From positions 1-64,000 of the forward strand of contig CAYXVG010000032.1 in the NCBI GenBank assembly GCA_964468205.1: a stretch of DNA of 64,000 nucleotides, read 5' to 3'. This DNA is from CAWELS01 sp964468205 (GTDB taxonomy: Bacteria > Acidobacteriota > Terriglobia > Bryobacterales > Bryobacteraceae). This document shows positions 55,201 through 63,655 of the stretch, piece after piece. A model generated the notes under the pieces. That model worked only from the letters and a program-made list of their open reading frames with translations, made no database searches and was not told the origin of the DNA. Every line of letters starts with the position of its first letter. Within the stretch, counting starts at the first letter, position 1. Both the position numbers and the translations under genes were made by a program.

Positions 55201-55326
55201 GGAACCCGTTATGATGCCGGTTGTCACTTGGGCGGAAAGGCCGGTGACCGCTATGACAGCGACGAGAATTGCGGCGAGCAAAAACGCAAACAGCTTCCTC
55301 ACGAGATGTGAAGACAAACGACTCAT
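52255..55326 (-). CDS. TonB-dependent receptor with carboxypeptidase-regulatory-like N-terminal domain (Oar-like)
   Basis: 1023 residues from the ATG at 55326 (AGGAGC 10 bases upstream; a TTG at 55350 lacks a site). A signal peptide (LFAFLLAAILVAVIAVTGLS) is followed by a CarboxypepD_reg-like beta-sandwich (~35-120, GIITGSVTDPSDATIGNAVL). Then come the plug (~135-260, with NTINLISMEAIEEVQV and KSGTNQFHGSGFY) and a large beta-barrel. It ends in a terminal Phe (YTRFTF), as outer-membrane barrels do. Such receptors are expanded in Acidobacteria for polymer or oligosaccharide uptake. The neighbouring beta-helix, SMP-30, sulfatase and xylanase genes support a glycan ligand. Confidence 0.93.
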   Translation of the reverse strand: MSRLSSHLVRKLFAFLLAAILVAVIAVTGLSAQVTTGIITGSVTDPSDATIGNAVLRLNNEETGKQREFITGPMGRFRFEFLELGVYTLEAQAPSFKTARQSGIRLDQAGQVADKRISLELGDQSETVTVVAEYPLLNVASAGQRESQQGDFLLELPVNRRDLSNLVDLGQGIQNAGGGRFVMNGLGAASFSITQDGTDATASFVEPSTNFSGGFNTINLISMEAIEEVQVSKGVLGAENGRQLSGNLNVVTKSGTNQFHGSGFYLMQDEALNARDPFLAEKGDFNYHQFGGSVGGPIRRNRAFFFAAAEWVRSDVAATVSETVPTQALRDMIPSNLPSLRLVLDQFPLPTESTDPGAMTGLYTAPGDQSTDDENLNFKSDAWLTQKIKLTGSFNYSNPELLQPRASAINPRTFTGKGYRVNVSLTAQSAVWNSETRFGYNRPDQERLDGYFNFQEESKEEDFFGGRRYPGIRALGFRQDGELRQIGNAPQYSFDQKASVLLGGHALKFGGMLFWQQYGRVNVENPRFEFSNADDLIANAPNRVRFTFGTPKFRATVPQFGLFLQDDWRVSNRLTLNLGLRWDYFGSPEAEGEDGGPPHHFNPDGFGPGFVLGPFRPIDEPYEASAFNLAPRFGFAYRPTDRWVVRGGYGIMFAPLVGSISRSNIVMVAPDFPFRVQFSKSQSAALGVGFDEVQFNEQAIDLVTGPAGTPAFNVISPNIRPPYSQNFSLIVERELMRELMIETGFVGTRGVRFILSQLYNEPDRITGELPNPNTGTARFVHNADSTTYYSWQSALRKRFGERYGFNVYYTWGKALSYGKGDVGSGELDNGELQGFNELGNNHGPADLDVKHDFKWDTVYEVPTFRNRGPAMRWIVGGWQVSAVFKYRSGLPLTVIQGDSAVGTRPDYMAGSDPVIGITPGLVYLNGNAFSQVPISDASGAAIRPGTLGRGAIRGPSSWNADLSFAKNIRFGEAMKLQIRADLLNALNHRTYNNPITDIDSGNFGRITSGGRPRGIQIYTRFTF

Positions 55327-55752
55327 GATAGAGGCTCCTATTCTGGACAAGGAGGTGGCGCAGAAACCTCAGTGGTGTACTGGCCCCTTTGCAGAAAGCT
55401 TACGTGACGTGCATTTCGAACAGTTGACATCTGGATCAATAGTGCGTGAAGGCTGCCGGCCCGCACGGTCCCGAGCCGCTACTCAGCGCCCGTCGGCGCC
55501 GGATGGTCCCCTACCGTCGCCAGAGTCAATTACGCGGGCATCGGCGCGCTCGAAACGCCCGGCATACCGAGATGGCTCGCCGAACCGAAGGACTCGCGAT
55601 CAGCCACAATGTCCCCATTGCCGCCACCTAACCTCTTTCTGGTGCATCAGTTTAGCTTACGAATTAACCAAATAGGGTCTGATAGGTCGCGTAGCATCCC
55701 CTATCTCCCCTCGGCGTTCCACAACTGATTCAGGACTCCTGATCTCGGGGAT
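55327..55752. other. Intergenic region upstream of the receptor gene
   Basis: About 425 bases between the receptor and the transposase remnant. It should hold the receptor promoter, but no convincing -35/-10 pair was found. A hairpin GATAGG/CCTATC lies near 55680-55704. The sequence becomes noticeably more AT-rich toward the remnant, as expected at an insertion boundary. Confidence 0.45.
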
Positions 55753-56328
55753 TCAAGTTGAGCCGACTTTGAACAAGAGCTGAAGTTCAGTCTCGGGAAA
55801 CACGGTTTCAGTAGCGTTAAGCTGATCGCGGAGTTTCTGTAGAGCCCGGTCGCGGTCAGACTGGCTGAGGTGATGGAACCGGACGGTGAGTGTGCTGGTT
55901 GTGGAGTCGGGAAACAGATCGACTTCGGTATCGTGGATTTGCCGCGGCAACGCCCGGATATGCTCGCTCCAGGGAAGATTCTCCCGCGGCGGGGAAGCCA
56001 TGCTGGTTTCGGCCCGATAGCTAGTCATCTTGATTGTGTCCATGAAGTGTTTGCGCTCCGTCCGCAGCCGTGTGAACCGATCATCTTCCGGTAGCTGTTG
56101 GACCGTGTTGTGATGGTCGGTTTGCTGGCGCTGCTGCTTGAGCTACTCGATGTGTCGGTTGAGGGCGTCGATCTCTTGCCCCCAGGTTTGGAACGCGGTC
56201 AAGAACTCGCGGGCCGGGAATGCGGCGCCCTGGTCGAAGGACGAACTCAAGAAGATACTCATGTCTGCCCTGTTCGCCTTCCAGAAGCTCCCGCGGAAAA
56301 TCAGGAGCTTCTTCGAATACCCCGACAC
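55753..56328 (-). pseudogene. Transposase C-terminal remnant interrupted by an amber codon
   Basis: One reading frame runs across 56328-55753 except for a single TAG at 56145-56143. Before it the frame reads FQTWGQEIDALNRHIE; after it LKQQRQQTDHHN and then FTRLRTERKHFMDTIKM, YRAETSMAS and, at the end, LRDQLNATETVFPETELQLL. The TAG replaces what is probably a CAG Gln codon in a coiled-coil linker. The C-terminal part resembles the tails of DDE-type transposases seen in environmental genomes; I cannot name the IS family. The N-terminal catalytic part is not found upstream. It is therefore a decayed insertion element. Confidence 0.55.
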
Positions 56329-56419
56329 ACGCTATACACTCGCCTGGGCGGAATAGCACTTACTTACTGGAGGTCCGTATCAACAAAACTGGAGTTGACG
56401 TCGGAGGCACGCCACTTTG

Positions 56420-56614
56420 TCAAACAGATGCAGACAATTCGAAATAAGATGGGCGCATGCGGGCAGTGAGGGATTCCCTGTAGTTGACGTATATCGCGAC
56501 CTGGATACGCTGAAACGTGTCGCCGTTGTCGTTGAGGCTGACAAGGCCATCGGCGAAATCGTGGAGCTTTTCCGAGCTGCCTGACTTGGGTATACCCCGA
56601 AATGCCGAACTCAT
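56420..56614 (-). CDS. Short hypothetical ORF, 64 aa
   Basis: A small frame with a TATACC about 6 bases before its ATG at 56614, which could serve leaderless transcription. The peptide (KLHDFADGLVSLNDNGDTF, IQVAIYVNYRESLTARM) is of ordinary composition, but no family is recognised. It sits between the transposase remnant and the response-regulator gene and may be a fragment. Weak call. Confidence 0.25.
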   Translation of the reverse strand: MSSAFRGIPKSGSSEKLHDFADGLVSLNDNGDTFQRIQVAIYVNYRESLTARMRPSYFELSASV

Positions 56615-56641
56615 TTGGTATACAATTCCGCGGGTAAAGAT

Positions 56642-57865
56642 TCATTTTATGCCAGGTGCTTTTTTGACTTCATGCAGACTTGCCGGAAGGGCGCCAGCGA
56701 GCGGCTGCTTCTGCGACACGATCACCCTGAGAGGCTCCCTTACATACCCGTCACCGAAATTCCTCACTCGCTCGAGGAAGCTCTTGGTGACCTCGAAGCC
56801 ACGGGTGATGAGTAGGATACCATTCTTTGTATACAGGTCCTCCGCCAGGATCACGCCGATCCGCAGTGCATGCAAGGGTATCTCCTGAACCTCCTGGCTT
56901 GCAGCGGCGGAGCCCTTCAGGCCGATGAATACCTGCAAGGCGGCAGGATCGTACATCCCCTCCCGTCCACGCATCGTGTCCAGGACTGTTTGCGCTTGCA
57001 TCCCGTGCAACTCCAACTCGTCGTAGTCGACTGCAATCTTGAGCAAGCTTGCAGACACCGCCACGTCGTCATCGCCCCTTGCCGGCTTGCTGCCGGCTGC
57101 CGAGGCTCGTCGGGCAGGCTTGGCGTAGCAAGCGAGTATCTCTCTCACGGTCTCCAGACGCGGGATGTTTGCCAGCAGCGCTTCGGTCACTGCCGGCGCC
57201 CTGGCGATCATGGCCTGCTCATTCTCGCTCAACTCCTCTCCATAGAAGTGCTTCTGGATAACCGTCTCGGGTACGGTAATGCTGCCGAGCTGCGATAGCA
57301 TGGCTGCGACTTCGACCTCCCAGCGGTTTACGAGGCCCATCTCAACGGCGAGCTCCTGTACGAGCTTCCGGATCCTGGAGGCGCGCCCAAACGCGAGAGG
57401 GCTGGTCATGCCCAGAATCTCGGTGAGCGTCTTGATACTGCCATGCAGTGTCTGCTCGAGAAGCACCCGCTCGGCGGTCACCAGGCGGTACTGCTTGGCA
57501 GCGGAATCGAAGGACAGGTGAAGCTGCTTGGGAGGGCATGGCTTGGTCAAGAAGCGGAATATCTGCCCCTCGTTCACCGCGGCGATAGCCGCCTTCATGT
57601 CGGATTGGCCTGTGAGCAGCATCCTCACGGTGTCCGGCGCCTGTTGTCGCACCCGAGCCAGGAACGCGGCCCCGTCCATCCTCGGCATGTGCATGTCCGA
57701 GAGCACCACGGCGAACGGACCGTTCTCTTCCATCGTCGTGAGTCCCTGCCCTCCGCTGGTCGCCGTGTGGACCTCGTAACCGCGGCGCAGCAGCAACGAC
57801 AACCCTTCCAGAACCTGAGGCTCGTCATCCACGCACAGGACTTTCGTCCTTGTGTGATTCATCAT
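56642..57865 (-). CDS. Response regulator with degenerate HD-GYP-like domain
   Basis: 407 residues. The receiver domain has DDEP near the start, phosphoacceptor Asp57 (VVLSDMHMP) and a Lys in FLTKPCPP. The second domain follows the layout of HD-GYP c-di-GMP phosphodiesterases, but the catalytic residues are replaced: the usual HDIGK is SQLGS (AAMLSQLGSITVPE), the HP motif is AP, and the HHE/HHERWDG motif is YAKPAR. It is therefore probably not a phosphodiesterase and may act as a binding or partner domain. A conserved-looking C-terminal part follows. TATAAAGGGATC precedes the start. It is the last gene of the signalling operon. Confidence 0.85.
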   Translation of the reverse strand: MMNHTRTKVLCVDDEPQVLEGLSLLLRRGYEVHTATSGGQGLTTMEENGPFAVVLSDMHMPRMDGAAFLARVRQQAPDTVRMLLTGQSDMKAAIAAVNEGQIFRFLTKPCPPKQLHLSFDSAAKQYRLVTAERVLLEQTLHGSIKTLTEILGMTSPLAFGRASRIRKLVQELAVEMGLVNRWEVEVAAMLSQLGSITVPETVIQKHFYGEELSENEQAMIARAPAVTEALLANIPRLETVREILACYAKPARRASAAGSKPARGDDDVAVSASLLKIAVDYDELELHGMQAQTVLDTMRGREGMYDPAALQVFIGLKGSAAASQEVQEIPLHALRIGVILAEDLYTKNGILLITRGFEVTKSFLERVRNFGDGYVREPLRVIVSQKQPLAGALPASLHEVKKAPGIK

Positions 57866-57892
57866 GATCCCTTTATAACTACAAGTTCCATC

Positions 57893-59113
57893 TCACGCGT
57901 CAGCCCCGGATAGAGTTGCGCCGGCGCGCTCCTTGGCGGTCTCTCTCCATGCACCGATCTTGTCTCCGACACCCAGCTTGTCCAGGTAGAAAGGATTCAA
58001 GTCGATGCTCTGCCGTTTGGTACCGGCGATGACCGGATCCAACTGCTCGCAGGCCAGGGCGTCGGCCACATGAACCGCAGCCAGGAGGCCGAACGTCGGC
58101 TGATCGACACAGCCCGGCGCATGGTGGTTGGCAACGGCCTCGACAATCGGGTAGGGCAAACCCCATATGCCGAGCAGGTACGCCCCAATCTCCGCGTGCG
58201 TCACACCGCACAGTCTCTCTTCCACCGCGTGCATACCCTCCCCTTCTCTCCGCATTGTGTCTACGACACGTTGGACATGGTCGGGCAACTCCCTGGCCAA
58301 GAGGAGCTTCCCAATGTCGTGAAGCAAGGCCGCGACGAAGGCATCCTCCTTGTCCTGCTTGTGGGCGAACATGCTCTCCGCAATGCAGGCCGAGAGAAGA
58401 GAGTGACTCTGCAGGGCCTCCATGGATAGACCTCCGAGGTTTCCGCGAGCGCCGTCTTTGGTGAAGACCTCCATCGCGAGCACAACATGCTTGATGGCGT
58501 TCAAACCGAGGTAGGCAACGGCTTCTTCGATCTTGCTTATCGAGCGGGACCGCCGAAAGAAGGCCGAGTTGACGAGCTGCAACGTCTTGGCACACATGGC
58601 CATGTCCTGCTTGAGGATCTGCGCCACGTCGCCGGCCGAGACTCGCTCGTCGGCGAGGGCGCCCACTAGTTGGGAGTATAACTGCGGCAGGGATGGCAAC
58701 TTCTCGATCCTGCCAACGATCTGCCAGACGACTTCGTCATTGAGCCGCGACTGTAAGGTACAGGCGCGCTCGACCACGTTTTCTATCACTCCGGCCTCGC
58801 ATGGTTTGGTGAGAAACTGGTGAGCGACCGGCACGGCCCGGAGCGCCGATTCGAGCTCGGCGTGGCCCGATAGCACGATGCGCACCACCTCGGAATGCTT
58901 GTCCTTAACCGTTTTGAGCAGGGTTGCGCCATCCATCTTGGGCATGCGCATGTCCGCGACAATCACGTCGAATCGCTCGGTGGCCAGGAGACGAAGCGCC
59001 TCTTGTCCGCTCTCGACAAAAGACATCTCCCACTTGGCTCTCTGGCGCCGAAGTCGGTGCTGCAACCCCGCGAGGATCTGGGGCTCATCGTCCACGAACA
59101 GAATACGCTTCAT
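57893..59113 (-). CDS. Response regulator with HDOD output domain
   Basis: 406 residues. The receiver domain has DDEP at 8-11, phosphoacceptor Asp54 (VIVADMRMP) and a Lys in FLTKPCE. An HDOD domain follows (~140-350) with LPSLPQLYSQL, ILKQDMAMCAKTLQLVNSAFF, AVAYLGLNAIKHVVL and an intact HD-like ALLHDIGKLLLA, then VANHHAP. HDOD proteins act in signalling without a fixed enzymatic activity. Its start overlaps the kinase stop by 4 bases (ATGA), so kinase and regulator are coupled, and phosphotransfer from the kinase is expected. Confidence 0.92.
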   Translation of the reverse strand: MKRILFVDDEPQILAGLQHRLRRQRAKWEMSFVESGQEALRLLATERFDVIVADMRMPKMDGATLLKTVKDKHSEVVRIVLSGHAELESALRAVPVAHQFLTKPCEAGVIENVVERACTLQSRLNDEVVWQIVGRIEKLPSLPQLYSQLVGALADERVSAGDVAQILKQDMAMCAKTLQLVNSAFFRRSRSISKIEEAVAYLGLNAIKHVVLAMEVFTKDGARGNLGGLSMEALQSHSLLSACIAESMFAHKQDKEDAFVAALLHDIGKLLLARELPDHVQRVVDTMRREGEGMHAVEERLCGVTHAEIGAYLLGIWGLPYPIVEAVANHHAPGCVDQPTFGLLAAVHVADALACEQLDPVIAGTKRQSIDLNPFYLDKLGVGDKIGAWRETAKERAGATLSGADA

Positions 59114-62100
59114 CGTGTCCTCCCCATATCGCTATTCTTTCCATCAACCGGAATGCGGATGATGAAGGTGGTGCCCTGTCCCTCCTGGGTCCGGAAGGTT
59201 AGCGTGCCACCGTGTTTGTTGGTGACAATGGAGCGGGCAATGGCCAGACCTTGCCCGCTCCCCTTGCCAACCTCCTTGGTGGTGAAGAACGGATCGAAAA
59301 CGCGATCTCTGACTTTCTCGGGGATGCCGGTGCCCGTATCTTCGATCTCGACGAGCACATGCTCGCCTTCGGCGCGGGTGCGAACCCGTATCTTGCCTCT
59401 CCCGCCGGTATCGCCGAGAGCATCGGCGATGGCGTGCGCGGCATTGACCAGGAGATTCAAGAACACCTGGTTGAGCTCGCCAATGTGACACACCACCGGC
59501 GGCAGATCACCGAGTTCAGTCTCGACGTCGGCAACGTATTTGCACTCGTTCTTGGCTATGGTCAGCGTGGCCTGAATCGCCTGGTTGAGGTCCGCTGAAA
59601 CCTTCTCTTTCTGGTCCGGGTGAGCGAAATCCTTCATGGCGCCGACGATGGCCCCGATTCGTTCCAGACCGTCGAAGCACCGCTCGAAAGACCCGGGAAT
59701 ATGCTCTCTGAAATAGTCGATGTCGGCCTTCTCTTCGGCTTCCCGGATCTGCGCAAGAAGCTCCTCGTGGCCGGACTGACGACCGATTGTATCCACCAGT
59801 AGCCGGTACTGGCCTATCAATTCCTGCTGGTTGTCGCAGGCTTCTCTGAGGAAGTGGATGCTGTCGCTGACGAACTGGGTGGGCGTGTTGATCTCGTGGG
59901 CGATGCCGGCGGCGAGCTGTCCCACGGCCTCGAGCTTTCGAGCATGGGAGAGTTCCGTCTCCAGAGCCTTCTGCTGGGAAACGTCCCGCACTGTGGCCTG
60001 CAGGAACACCTGGTCGTCCAACGCCATGCGTGTGAGCAGCACCGTGGCAGAGAAGGTCTGCCCATCTATCCTTCTGTGCATCCAGTCGAAGAGGACCGAG
60101 CCTTCACGCATGGCGGTTTCGATCATCTCCTGCGCCTTCTCGGTCGAGGATCGACCGTCGGGCTGCCGTTCGGGCGAGATGTCCCATGCACCGAGGGCGA
60201 GAAACTCGTCCGGGCGGTCCACGCCGAAGAGCGTTAGTGCCGCCGCGTTGGCCGAGGTGAACAGCCAAGAAGGTGGCGCGACCGTCACCATGGCGTCTTG
60301 TGACTTGTCAAAAAGAAGTCGGTAGCGCTCTTCGCTCTTTTCCAGGGATTCTTCGGCCCGCTTGCGCGAGAGCGCCGAACTAATGAGCTGGGCGAGCAGG
60401 CGCAGGGCATTCAGCGTGTGCTCACACAAGGTTCTGGTCTCGACCACGATGCCCAAGCCGAGAAAGCCCACGAGAAAGTCCCCATCCGTGATGGGAACGA
60501 CAAGGCATGACTTGATGCCCCGGGAGGCAAGTATCTCCCTTTCGGCGGCCGCCTCCGCTGGCATGGACTCGACATCGTCCACGGCTATTGTCTCGCCCGA
60601 CCGCAGACGTTCCATCCACCAGGGAAAGGCGTCCACGGGCAGGGACTGGAAGCCCTGAATCGCGGGCTGGACACCCGGGGCGCACCACTCGTAGGTGTTG
60701 GTCATGAAGGCGCCGTCGGAAATGAACTGGAAGAGACTAGCCCGGCACGCGCCACAGAAGACGCCGATCTCCGCCAGACAGGCATTGATGGATTTGTCGA
60801 TCGATTTTGACGAAAGGAGCAATCCAGAAGCTCTCCCGAGGAATATTTCCACTGACATCGTGTCGGTACGAGCCTTTTCCATTCGCCTGCGCTCGGTGAT
60901 GTCGGTGTGCGAGCCAGCCATCCGGTACGGCGTGCCGTCAGGGTTTCGCAGCGCCGCCCCGCGTGCCAGAATCCAACGGAAGTCCCCGTCCTTGTGCCGC
61001 ATCCGGAACTCCACCGCGTAGTGCGGGACCTCGCCCTTCAGATAGCGAGTTACGTACTTGAGCACCTCCGGCTTGTCCTCCGGACAAAGCAACTGCTCGA
61101 ACGTGGAGAACACGTTGGGCAGCTCATTGTCCGCATAGCCCAGTTGTTCCTTCCATCGAGGCGACAAATACAGCTCCTGCGTCCGCAGATCCCAATCAAA
61201 GATGCCGTCGTTGGAGCCTTCAACGGCCAGACTGAGCTGCTCGCGGGCGCGCCGCAGGTCATCCTCCCTCCGCTTGCGGTCGGTGATGTCGACCTTGAAC
61301 TCGGCCACAAGCCACTGCCCGGTGTCATCCTGGAAGGGGATGCTGTGGGCCTCGACGACGCGGTTGTTCTCTCGCGGGAGTGTTTGCTCGGTCACGACGA
61401 CCTGCCTGCTCTCCAACGCCTCGGGGATGCCGCAGCCCGGACAGGGCGCGTCGCTGTCTCTGAAGTAGTCGTGGCACTTGCGGCCGGCGGGGTCCCCATA
61501 GACCTTCTGCCACCCCTTGCTCACGAAATGCAGGTTGAAGTCGGCATCGATGATATCGATACGCGTGCGGGTAATCGTCAGAACATGATCCAGTCGTTCG
61601 CTCTCTCTCCTCAGCGTCTCCTCAGCCCGCTTGTGCTCGGTGATGTCGCGCCAGACGCAGTGAATCAGTGGCTTGCCCTCATGGATGATGGGCGTGAGTG
61701 AGACCTCCACCGGAAAGTCGTCGCCGTTGGCACGCCGGTGTATCCATTCGAACCGGCGGAAGCCCCGTTCGGATGCCAGCCGCATCATCTCCTCGGCCTT
61801 TTCGAAGGAGCTTCGCCCGTCGGGCTGCTGGGGCGGTGATAATTCTGACGGGTGCGTCTGGAGGAACTCATGGCGCGTTGCGTAGCCGAGCATCCGGGCG
61901 GTGGCCTCGTTGCAGGCGATGAACCTGTTGTCGCCGATCAACAGAATTGCGTCTTCGGAGCGGTACAGCACATCCATGAAACGCTGTTCGCTCTCACGCA
62001 ATGCCTCCTCGGCCTGCTTGCGCTCAGTGATGTCCTGGGCGATGCCGGCCAAGCCGTAGGGCTGGCCTTTCGGGTCCTTGAGAACCGTGGCTGTAATCCA

Positions 62101-62811
62101 CGTCGGGAAGGTGGTTCCGTCCTTGCGCTTGTGACCCACTTCGCCCGTGTTCGCTCCGCGCTCTATGAGAACCTTCTTGAACGGCATCACGTCGGTAGTG
62201 AGCTGCTCTGCGGTGTGAAAAATGCCTAAATGCTGACCGCGCAGTTCGTCCTGCGAGTGGTAGCCGTGCATGGCTTTCCACGAATTGTTGACAAAGCTGA
62301 GGTTCCCATCGAGGTCGGCGATGGCGATTCCATCGATCGTCTGCTCGACCACGGCAGAGAACTCGCCAAGGCGCCTTTCGATGGCCTTGCGCTCGGTTAT
62401 GTCGAGCGCGAGACAGACAATGCCTCTGACTTGCTGTTGGTTGTCACGCATGACAGACGCAGAGAACAGAACGGAAATGCTACCGCCGTCTTTGCGCCGT
62501 AGCGTCTTCTCGATATTCCTGACGAACCCCTCCCGGAGCAGTCGACGCAATATCGGATGTTTCAGAGGTAGCGCGTTTAGGCACGAAGTGGCATCGAGCA
62601 CTTCTTCTTCTTCCCCTTCGAATAGCGACGCCGCAGGTTGGCCGACGATTTCGGCTTCCGAATATCCCGTATGACGACAGGTTGCATTGTTGACCGTCAG
62701 GACAGTACCCTCGGGCGACACGACTATCAGCATGTCGGCCATGGACTGGATGATGCTGGTCGCGTATTCGGCAATCGTCGTCTCAGCTCGCTCAATGGGC
62801 GCGTCGCTCAT
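59110..62811 (-). CDS. Multi-PAS/GAF hybrid sensor histidine kinase
   Basis: 1233 residues, no transmembrane segment, so a cytoplasmic sensor. PAS domains occur at ~12-145, 147-270, 272-395, 400-515 and 525-645. A GAF domain lies at ~660-815 (SVEIFLGRASGLLLSSKSID), and a sixth PAS at ~830-950. The fourth PAS has a Cys pair (SDAPCPGCGIPE) that could bind metal or a redox group. The kinase core has the H-box His972 (AAGIAHEINTPTQF), N-box NLLVNAAHA, G1 EDTGTGIPEKV and G2 GSGQGLAIA. The substrate is probably the HDOD regulator downstream. It starts one base after the XRE gene. Confidence 0.93.
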   Translation of the reverse strand: MSDAPIERAETTIAEYATSIIQSMADMLIVVSPEGTVLTVNNATCRHTGYSEAEIVGQPAASLFEGEEEEVLDATSCLNALPLKHPILRRLLREGFVRNIEKTLRRKDGGSISVLFSASVMRDNQQQVRGIVCLALDITERKAIERRLGEFSAVVEQTIDGIAIADLDGNLSFVNNSWKAMHGYHSQDELRGQHLGIFHTAEQLTTDVMPFKKVLIERGANTGEVGHKRKDGTTFPTWITATVLKDPKGQPYGLAGIAQDITERKQAEEALRESEQRFMDVLYRSEDAILLIGDNRFIACNEATARMLGYATRHEFLQTHPSELSPPQQPDGRSSFEKAEEMMRLASERGFRRFEWIHRRANGDDFPVEVSLTPIIHEGKPLIHCVWRDITEHKRAEETLRRESERLDHVLTITRTRIDIIDADFNLHFVSKGWQKVYGDPAGRKCHDYFRDSDAPCPGCGIPEALESRQVVVTEQTLPRENNRVVEAHSIPFQDDTGQWLVAEFKVDITDRKRREDDLRRAREQLSLAVEGSNDGIFDWDLRTQELYLSPRWKEQLGYADNELPNVFSTFEQLLCPEDKPEVLKYVTRYLKGEVPHYAVEFRMRHKDGDFRWILARGAALRNPDGTPYRMAGSHTDITERRRMEKARTDTMSVEIFLGRASGLLLSSKSIDKSINACLAEIGVFCGACRASLFQFISDGAFMTNTYEWCAPGVQPAIQGFQSLPVDAFPWWMERLRSGETIAVDDVESMPAEAAAEREILASRGIKSCLVVPITDGDFLVGFLGLGIVVETRTLCEHTLNALRLLAQLISSALSRKRAEESLEKSEERYRLLFDKSQDAMVTVAPPSWLFTSANAAALTLFGVDRPDEFLALGAWDISPERQPDGRSSTEKAQEMIETAMREGSVLFDWMHRRIDGQTFSATVLLTRMALDDQVFLQATVRDVSQQKALETELSHARKLEAVGQLAAGIAHEINTPTQFVSDSIHFLREACDNQQELIGQYRLLVDTIGRQSGHEELLAQIREAEEKADIDYFREHIPGSFERCFDGLERIGAIVGAMKDFAHPDQKEKVSADLNQAIQATLTIAKNECKYVADVETELGDLPPVVCHIGELNQVFLNLLVNAAHAIADALGDTGGRGKIRVRTRAEGEHVLVEIEDTGTGIPEKVRDRVFDPFFTTKEVGKGSGQGLAIARSIVTNKHGGTLTFRTQEGQGTTFIIRIPVDGKNSDMGRTR

Positions 62812-62812
62812 G

Positions 62813-63037
62813 CTATTGGCTCCATGGTGTTCTCAGTTCGCCGGCCGCGGCCTCTTGTGATCGGGTGCGCAGCCGCTCGATGGCCTGAAGCGCCAGGCGT
62901 GACGGACGCGCCAGCCCCTTCTCCCAACGGTAGACGCTCGATGTGGTCACCCCGAGCTCGCGGGCCAACCCCTCCTGAGTCAGGCCCAGTGATCCACGCA
63001 GCTTGAGCACCTGGGCCGCCGCGTCTTCGTCTGTCAT
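62813..63037 (-). CDS. Small XRE-family (helix-turn-helix) regulator
   Basis: 74 residues from the ATG at 63037, with AGAGG six bases upstream; the frame is open to 63106. The Cro/C1 HTH is clear: VLKLRGSLGLTQEGLARELG followed by VTTSSVYRWEKGLARPS. It has no other domain. The gene is first in the unit with the sensor kinase and two response regulators, one base before the kinase start. It may autoregulate that operon; the operator is not identified. Confidence 0.85.
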   Translation of the reverse strand: MTDEDAAAQVLKLRGSLGLTQEGLARELGVTTSSVYRWEKGLARPSRLALQAIERLRTRSQEAAAGELRTPWSQ

Positions 63038-63269
63038 CCTCAACCTCTGTTGAAGCGCCGCACCGTGCGCCGGCTCAACCCTCCGTAATGATGAGAAGTT
63101 CGGCACTTCGGGCTTTCTTGACTGCTTGTAGAACGCCTCGCCACATGCATAGTCATACTACTGAGATTATCGGCGCTTCTTTGAGAAACTTAGATCGAAA
63201 GTCTTCCTGTAGGAGACAGTTCCACAAATTGACCCCATCTCCGGCCCCGTCATCGGCCGGGGTGCTTCT

Positions 63270-63655
63270 GGCCCGAAGAGGCTTTGGAACTGGCCGGACT
63301 CGGCCGGTCGCGCCATTTGAAGATCGCGGATATTGGCTGCGGCACGGGCGCTTCGACGACCCTTCTCCCCAAGGAACTGGATGCCGAAATCACCGCCGTG
63401 GACTTCCTGCCGGAGTTCCTCGACGAGCTTCAAACCAGAGCGAAGGATCATGGGGTCGCGGAGAAGATCACCACGTTGAGTTGTTCCATGGATGCACTGC
63501 CTTTTTCTGATGAGGAGTTCGACGTAATTTGGCCTGAGGGAGCGATCTACAACATGGGCTTTGAAAACGGAGTTTCGGCTTGAAGCCGATTCCTAAAACC
63601 GGAGGGAAATCTCATTGTTTCCGAAATTACGTGGCTTAGTGCCACGAGTGGCTGA
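63270..63655 (+). pseudogene. Class I SAM methyltransferase remnant with in-frame stop
   Basis: The fragment starts without an upstream start codon (PEEALELAGLGRS) and contains the SAM-binding motif KIADIGCGTGASTTLL, then EITAVDFLPEFLDEL, DALPFSDEEFDVIWPEGAIY and, after a TGA at 63581-63583 that probably replaces a Trp TGG, the continuation FLKPEGNLIVSEITWL. It breaks off at a TGA at 63653-63655, exactly where the transposase sequence begins. The 5' part (~60 residues) and 3' part are missing. It is a decayed gene next to an insertion element. Confidence 0.7.
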
